A stretch of DNA of 64,000 nt from Usnea hakonensis (Eukaryota > Ascomycota > Lecanoromycetes > Lecanorales > Parmeliaceae): positions 124,001 to 188,000 of the forward strand of contig BLJB01000051.1 in NCBI GenBank assembly GCA_013423325.1. The letters run 5' to 3'. Below are positions 58,720 through 64,000 of this stretch, piece after piece (position 1 is the stretch's first letter; every line of letters starts with the position of its first letter). The notes beneath the pieces were generated by a model, which was not told the origin of the DNA, made no database searches, and saw nothing but the letters and a program-made list of their open reading frames with translations. Made by a program: the position numbers and the translations under genes.

Positions 58720-59717
58720 TGCATTTTGGTTTACTGTTGCTCTATTTTGGAGGACTCGAGTCTCTGGTACCAGGAATGTAAACAGCATAAGCGCTATCTG
58801 TGCAAAAGTATAAATTATACCTTTTACCATCAACGTCTTTCGAAGCACCTATCCCCCCCATCCACACTCCTCCTCCCTCTCCATTTCCCCCCAACACCAC
58901 CCCTTTCACACCTTACCGATCAAATTTCCCCTCCTCCCCACCCACCTATCCCCTTCCCCATCAACACTCCCTCCCCTCCGATCCCTACCTCCACAAAACG
59001 CACCCAGTCAGCCTTTCCACACAAAAAACCCCATCCCACCATCTATGAAAAAAGACGCGGGATAAATCGAGAGGGAATGTGTTTGTGTATGTGTATATGG
59101 CCCGAGCGAAGTAGAGATCAGAAGTCCAGGTAGATCATCGAACCCCGAGGGGTTCTGACATAAGAGGTACCAGAAATATATATTGTGTTGTTGGATGGTT
59201 CATCATGTTGGGATGGCTCGGGGGGGAAAGGAAAGGAGGAGGGAGGAGGGGGGCGTACTTTTGTTTTTGAGATGGCGAGTGAGTGGTGATTGGCGAGTAC
59301 TGAAGTCAGTGACTTGGCAAGGTGGTTATGGGGTTTATTCTGCAACGTGAGCGATCCATTGTTGGGATCTGTGCGCTCAATTGGGTCAAAAGAGCTTTTC
59401 TGGACCGTGATCACATATCAGATCGTGGAGTATAGTGAGCGGAGAATGGTATTCGCAAGAAGCCTCCCACGTCGGCTGATACTCTTCTTAAGGTAGGAGA
59501 AGCAGCAAAAAAAAGTCCAGCAGTTGACGACATTGCGTAGGATCTACGAAGACGATCTCCTGGAGTACGAAGAAGCTTGGGCATGGTGAGCCGCAAAGAA
59601 TTTGTTACGATTTTCTCCACTCGCTAAAAATCCGCTAGCGCGACTCTTGGCACCCACCACCAAACCTCCGCTCAACTCTTCGCCTTGAACCTTCAAGATA
59701 AACGACAGATCATCAGC
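58720..59717. other. GH32 3' flank / RPS13 promoter
   Basis: No gene recognised. A very C/T-rich stretch at about 58845-59035 and a G/A-rich patch near 59220-59250 are the main features. Confidence 0.5.
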
Positions 59718-60446
59718 ATGGGTCGCCTTCACAGCAAAGGAAAAGGCATATCAGCCAGCGCAATTCCATACTCTCGTACGCCCCCCACATGGCTCAAAAT
59801 CACACCCGACCAGGTGGTGGATCAGATTTGCAAGCTCGCGAAGAAGGGAGCAACCCCGAGTCAGATAGGCGTCGTACTGAGGGACTCGCATGGCGTGGCG
59901 CAAGTCAAGGTCGTTACTGGTGAGTGAGCTGTATATATACGGCGGGAAATCGATGTCGATGGGTTTTGAGGTGTCGAGCGATTTGCTAACCTAGCAATGC
60001 AGGGAATAAGATTCTGCGCATACTCAAGTCGAATGGTACGATATAACCGTGTTTGAAAGAGCTTAGGGACTCGTTCCTGCGGCGATTGCATTGCGGCATT
60101 GCCTCTGCTTGGTCTATGACTGACAGAGTGATTTCTACGTGAACAGGCCTCGCACCAGAGATTCCAGAAGACTTGTACATGTTGATCAAGAAGGTAGCAT
60201 CAACCTCACTCTCTCCACATTTCTTTCCTCTCCTTCTTCCATTAAAAAGAGACTGGCGCTGACGGAGCTCAGGCTGTTGCCGTCCGCAAGCATCTCGAGC
60301 GCAACCGCAAAGACAAGGACTCTAAATTCCGCCTCATTCTTATCGAATCCCGTATCCACCGCCTATCGCGATATTACAAATCTGTCGGTGTTCTGCCGCC
60401 AACATGGAGATATGAGAGTGCGACTGCGAGTACCATGGTGGCTTAG
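59718..60446 (+). CDS. RPS13: 40S ribosomal protein S13 (uS15)
   Basis: Exons 59718-59919, 60003-60035, 60147-60193 and 60273-60446 encode exactly 151 aa, the standard eukaryotic length. MGRLHSKGKGISASAIPYSR, CKLAKKGATPSQIGVVLRD, ILRILKSNGLAPEIPEDLY and HRLSRYYKSVGVLPPTWRYES are diagnostic. Exon 2 is 33 nt and exon 3 is 47 nt. Introns (83, 111, 79 bp) were inspected for C/D-box snoRNAs; none with both boxes was found. Confidence 0.97.
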
Positions 60447-60729
60447 ATTGGAGCAAAAGTTGTGTTGGAGCTTGGGCTGAGCGTTGAGAGTGAAACGTGC
60501 TGTTGATGGGAGCGATGCAGAGCTTGAGCAAGGACTGCGATTCAAATCTCAAGTCTAGGGCAGCTACTCGTAGATACAGGAAAATAAAAAACCTCCACAA
60601 ATCGGATCCACACGAACGAGACTTTTGTATTCTTCTGGTAAGCTTTGCCGCAAGCAAGCAGGGTATCTGAATTCCCAAAATCCCAAAAAACCCCCATCGC
60701 TATGCAACCTGAACCACATCCTCTCATCT

Positions 60730-61392
60730 TCAAGCAGCACTCTCCTGCTTAACGCCTTCCAAATCCCTGCTCCTCTGCAGCAGAAACTCCCCCAGCACCT
60801 GTAGCGGATTCTCGGGCCTGCAAAGCACCGCAATCAATCAGCCCCACACCCAGCATCCCCGGTCTTCGCGCGGTCGCCAATAGCAATTCATCAATCATAC
60901 GTACTGATCAGCAGCCAACCTCTTCATCCCCTCCAACAACACCCCCGTAACCTTCTCGTTCAAATACCGCCTCGCCGGCGCCCCGTGGCTCGCCGCTTTC
61001 GACGGCATTGGCGGCGCGACTTCTGCCGCGACAGTACCGTTGACGTGCCGGGTGGGCGTTGCGGTGCGCTGGGCGACGGGGAGGGGGGTGGGGGGTAGGG
61101 GAGCGTAGTTCATTGATTGGGGGAGTGGAGGCTTTTTTTATGGAACTTTGGTTAGCATTGGGGGAGGGGAGCGAGGATCGGGAGTGAGCGAGAGGAGGGG
61201 AAAGCTTGAGATGTGACGTACGGCGGCTTCTGGCATCTCGGTGTCGAGGTTGGCGGGGTGGAGGGCGTGGGTTGGGGGTAGCATTGGTTCGGGGGGTGCG
61301 TTGTCGGGGATGGAATGGATGTTGTCGATTGGGGGGATCGGGGTGGATGCGTCGGAGGAGTCGGGAGGGGGGAGGGGGATTTCTTCTGCCAT
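60730..61392 (-). CDS. SDC1: COMPASS complex subunit SDC1 (DPY30 domain)
   Basis: Small subunit of the Set1/COMPASS histone H3K4 methyltransferase, dimerising through the DPY30 helix pair. Exons, complement of 61222-61392, 60905-61131 and 60730-60817, give 161 aa. The N-terminal two thirds are Pro/Ala-rich and disordered. The DPY30 motif is read across intron 2 as RYLNEKVTGVLLEGMKRLAADQ then PENPLQVLGEFLLQRS. Start chosen at the ATG of MAEEIPLPPP in a CAACAATGG context; an in-frame ATG at 61506 would add 38 Ser/Thr-rich residues. Confidence 0.9.
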
Positions 61393-62513
61393 TGTTGAGG
61401 GTGCGATTGGGACGGTTGATTGGGGTGGTGTTCGAGTGCTATTTTGTGATGAGATGGAAAAGGGCTTGTAAGTCGCGGAATTTTGATACGAGTACGTGGC
61501 GCGCATGAATCCGTGCGCACGTGACCCTTGCCGTCTTTATCTTGATCCTTCGAACCTAGCGGTCTTCTCAACTGTTCCGTGATTGACCTCTAGTGGGCAC
61601 GTTGGAAAGATGCACTTTATGGTAGATACAAAGAGCTGCCAGATGGCACGAAGAAGAGGCTTCTACAGAGAACTCCTAAAAGAGACAATGTCGAGCTAGT
61701 CCGGACCACTCCATCAATTCAACAAAGCCCAACTCACCACCCAGATAGCTATGGTCTCGAAAGCCGAGATTTGCGCATGATGACAAACGCACATGCTACA
61801 GCACCTGCGCCCCCTACCGGCGATAGCGACTATTCTAGCTTGCCAAGGGTACATTGCTAGTGTTGCGCCTCTGTAGGAGCCTCGCCGTCCCTGACGACAC
61901 AATATTATGGCGGTGGAGTGTATGTTCGCGGCCACGCCGGAGAGCAGGCGGGAGCCTCTGACCCCTGAGAAGGCTTAAACTGGAGGTCAGAGCATCGTAC
62001 GAAGTGCCGGCAATGTTTTGCCTATAGCATTGTAACGTTACGTCTCAAAGGTGAGTAGCCAGAGTGTCTGTGGCAGTAGGAAGGATGTCTGAAGGGAGAG
62101 AGGCAACCTTGTTCTGTGGGGACGGCAATGAAGGGGTCAGAGCGGAGGAAATTGGGTGCAACGTCTCCGGAACTATTCGTTGGGCTTTTGATGTGAGAAA
62201 CATTTTGCGGCTGGCGCCCACTGAGCGTTGCATTAAGGCGGTAGGCTTGTAGTCAGGGTTAGAAAGAAGCTGTTTGTATGATGCTTGCACTCCCCAGTGT
62301 GCACTCTTATAATTACTTTCCAATAGTAGACTTCAAGTCGATATCAATTTGTGAGACTAGAAGCAAAGGGTCCGCGTTTAGGCCGGAATTGCCTCACGCG
62401 TCGTGCTTGATTACCTTTAATGGACTTGTTTCTCTTCACTCGGAGAGCTTACAACACTCATGTCAGAAGACAGCATCTGGAAAGATTTCGTTTGCATAAT
62501 GCGGTAGATCAAA
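61393..62513. other. Divergent promoter region SDC1/FAN1
   Basis: 1.1 kb between start codons, without a recognised gene. The frame at 62045-62323 was considered and dropped for lack of any domain. Confidence 0.45.
62396..62401. promoter_or_regulatory. MCB-type ACGCGT hexamer upstream of FAN1
   Basis: ACGCGT lies 113 bp before the FAN1 ATG. This is the MBF-binding core that drives G1/S repair genes in fungi. The same hexamer occurs by chance elsewhere in the window, so support is slight. Confidence 0.25.
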
Positions 62514-64000
62514 ATGGCATTGCAGGCGCGGAGTCCTGCAAATCATAACCAGATGCTTGGGCGTCGAGTTCAACATTCCTCATCTACCAACTATCATGAC
62601 GACTTCGAAACGCCGACTGCAAAGCGGCTCAAGAGACTCGATAGCACAGATAGCACAGTATCCCAGACAGTAGAGTCAGACCTCGAAGATGAAGGCAGAG
62701 CCACTCCGATCCAGAGGACTCGCGATCGATCACCTCGAGAGATCCCGGATTCAGAAGCAGAGTCGGATGATGATGATGATATCCTCCAGGAGGAAAGTCG
62801 AAAGACAGAGCTCGAGAGCGCACTGGCTCCGGTCAAAACGGACAAGGAGGCAATTGCGGAGTATGAAGCGACGAGGGCTGCTGAGGCAGAAACTCTCGAC
62901 CTCAATGGACGCCTGGGCCAACGAAAATGGGTCCCGGGCAAGAGCTCTATCTACGTGGACGCCTTCAACTTGGCTTTGGAAACTGTGCTGGAGGAAGAGT
63001 CACATCTATTTGATGAAGCTGAGATGGCGGTGTTTGAGCAGTGGAGGGACCTGAGCTACGAGGGGCAGTATTTGTAGGTAAGACTGCTTTTGATAACGCT
63101 TCTGGCTAGTCTTGACGGTTTTGGCAGGTACGTGAGACTATTCCTCCGTAAAACTGCAGCATGGCATAGGATCAATCGATTGAAATACTACGGAGATATC
63201 GCGCATCTATCAGCTGCTGTCAAAGACCTTTTGGAGTCGCGCACACTCCCGTCGGTGAGAGAACCTGCCCAGGCCAATCCTGGCGAGGCTGAGCCTCCTA
63301 AGGAGACCTCATTGCAGGACGCGTTCACTTTCGCAGACAGTTCTGGCGATCATATTGGAACATTGGAAGAGGCATCATCTCTCTTGAAATTAGATGAGCT
63401 TAAAGTTATTGCAAAGGAAGCGAAGGTTCAAGGGAAAAACAAAAGCGAGCTGCTAAAGGCACTGCGGAAGATTAGTCAAGGTCAAGGCGGCCTCGGATGG
63501 GCTGTTTTGAAGAGATCTGAAACAGGGGAGTCTGAGGATCCAGAGGGAAGATTGCTGGCAGATGAAGAGACTTTGCGGGAAAGAGAAAATTGTGATGGTA
63601 CGAATGTTAGCAGGGACTCGCATTTTGTCCGGAAGATATTGGCAAGCACTGGGCCTTGTATACGCCTCTCAGCGCCAGTCTTGAAGCTATTTGAGAGAGT
63701 CCATCTCGTTTTCTATCGCTCAACAGAATGGACAGAAAAGTCACTTACCACCATTATACTTGCTCGGATATCAAGGCGAAATTTCCCGGAATACATCGTC
63801 TCAAGATCGACGAACATCTTTTCTACCCGGTCCGACTTGTTGGAATTCGAGGCTTCTATTCGTACACAATTTAATGTCGACTTTATTCTTGAGTTCAATG
63901 GCACTGTAAGGAAGGACGGCCTGCAGAAGGTCAAAGACGTATTTGAAGAAGTTTACCCGCGTTGGCGAGTCATCCTCCAAGAAGAGCAGCGAAAAGAAGA
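62514..64000 (+). CDS. FAN1: Fanconi-associated nuclease 1 homologue (partial, 3' end outside window)
   Basis: Structure-specific nuclease for interstrand crosslink repair. Exon 1 62514-63073, intron 63074-63127, exon 2 from 63128 open to the window edge (about 477 aa visible). The acidic Ser/Asp-rich N-terminus leads to FEQWRDLSYEGQYL-YVRLFLRKTAAWHRINRLKYY, joined across the intron using a GTAGGT donor; the overlapping GTAAGA donor would put a TAG in frame. A SAP-like helix pair (LDELKVIAKEAKVQGKNKSELL) follows, then FERVHLVFYRSTEWTEKSL and RRNFPEYIVSRSTNIF. The C-terminal VRR-NUC catalytic domain is not in the window. Confidence 0.9.

Noticed and set aside
58182..58724. 180-codon minus-strand frame within GH32
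   Set aside because: Antisense shadow of the GC-rich end of the invertase gene, which has clear catalytic motifs on the plus strand.
60036..60146. snoRNA in RPS13 intron 2
   Set aside because: A CTGA is present but no matching C box or terminal stem.

Overview
This is nuclear DNA from a filamentous ascomycete (Pezizomycotina). Genes sit on both strands, most coding regions are cut by 45-65 bp GT..AG introns, and several families are typical of moulds (RAX2, LCL3, fungal rhodopsin-domain protein, DUF1993, secreted GH32 enzyme). The class cannot be fixed from the sequence; Leotiomycetes or Dothideomycetes are plausible guesses. All exon structures below were worked out by eye from reading-frame continuity, splice-site motifs and family similarity.

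Layout. 0-5 kb: UTP23 and RRN3 diverge from one short promoter (ribosome biogenesis), followed by a DUF1993 gene. 5-21 kb: a gene-poor accessory stretch with five GNAT acetyltransferase loci (three plain genes, one C2H2 zinc-finger/GNAT fusion, one pseudogene) and a rhodopsin-domain membrane protein. Inside it, two copies of a repeat built on a degenerate 17-bp tandem unit lie in inverted orientation about 8 kb apart and bracket three of the GNAT genes. 21-25 kb: a weak hypothetical gene, PTC7 (PP2C phosphatase) carrying two almost identical 55-bp introns, and a 626-bp AT-rich MITE-like element with TA target duplication. 25-42 kb: housekeeping genes EMC6, UTP12, SER1, a seven-transmembrane receptor, ERV46, LCL3 and ARPC2. 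42-64 kb: RAX2, OGG1, U2AF65, SF3B1 (HSH155/prp10), a secreted GH32 invertase-like enzyme, RPS13, SDC1 (COMPASS) and the first part of FAN1, which runs off the window.

Functional themes. Ribosome production: UTP23, UTP12, RRN3, RPS13. 3' splice-site recognition: U2AF65 and SF3B1 lie head to tail; SF3B1 carries three RW-type ligand motifs of the kind that bind the UHM domain of U2AF65. DNA repair: OGG1 and FAN1. Early secretory pathway and polarity: EMC6, ERV46, RAX2, ARPC2.

Most unusual points: the twin introns in PTC7 (introner-like), the zinc-finger/GNAT fusion inside a decaying local GNAT family bracketed by inverted minisatellite arms, a GC..AG intron beside a 24-nt exon in SF3B1, and the MITE-like element.
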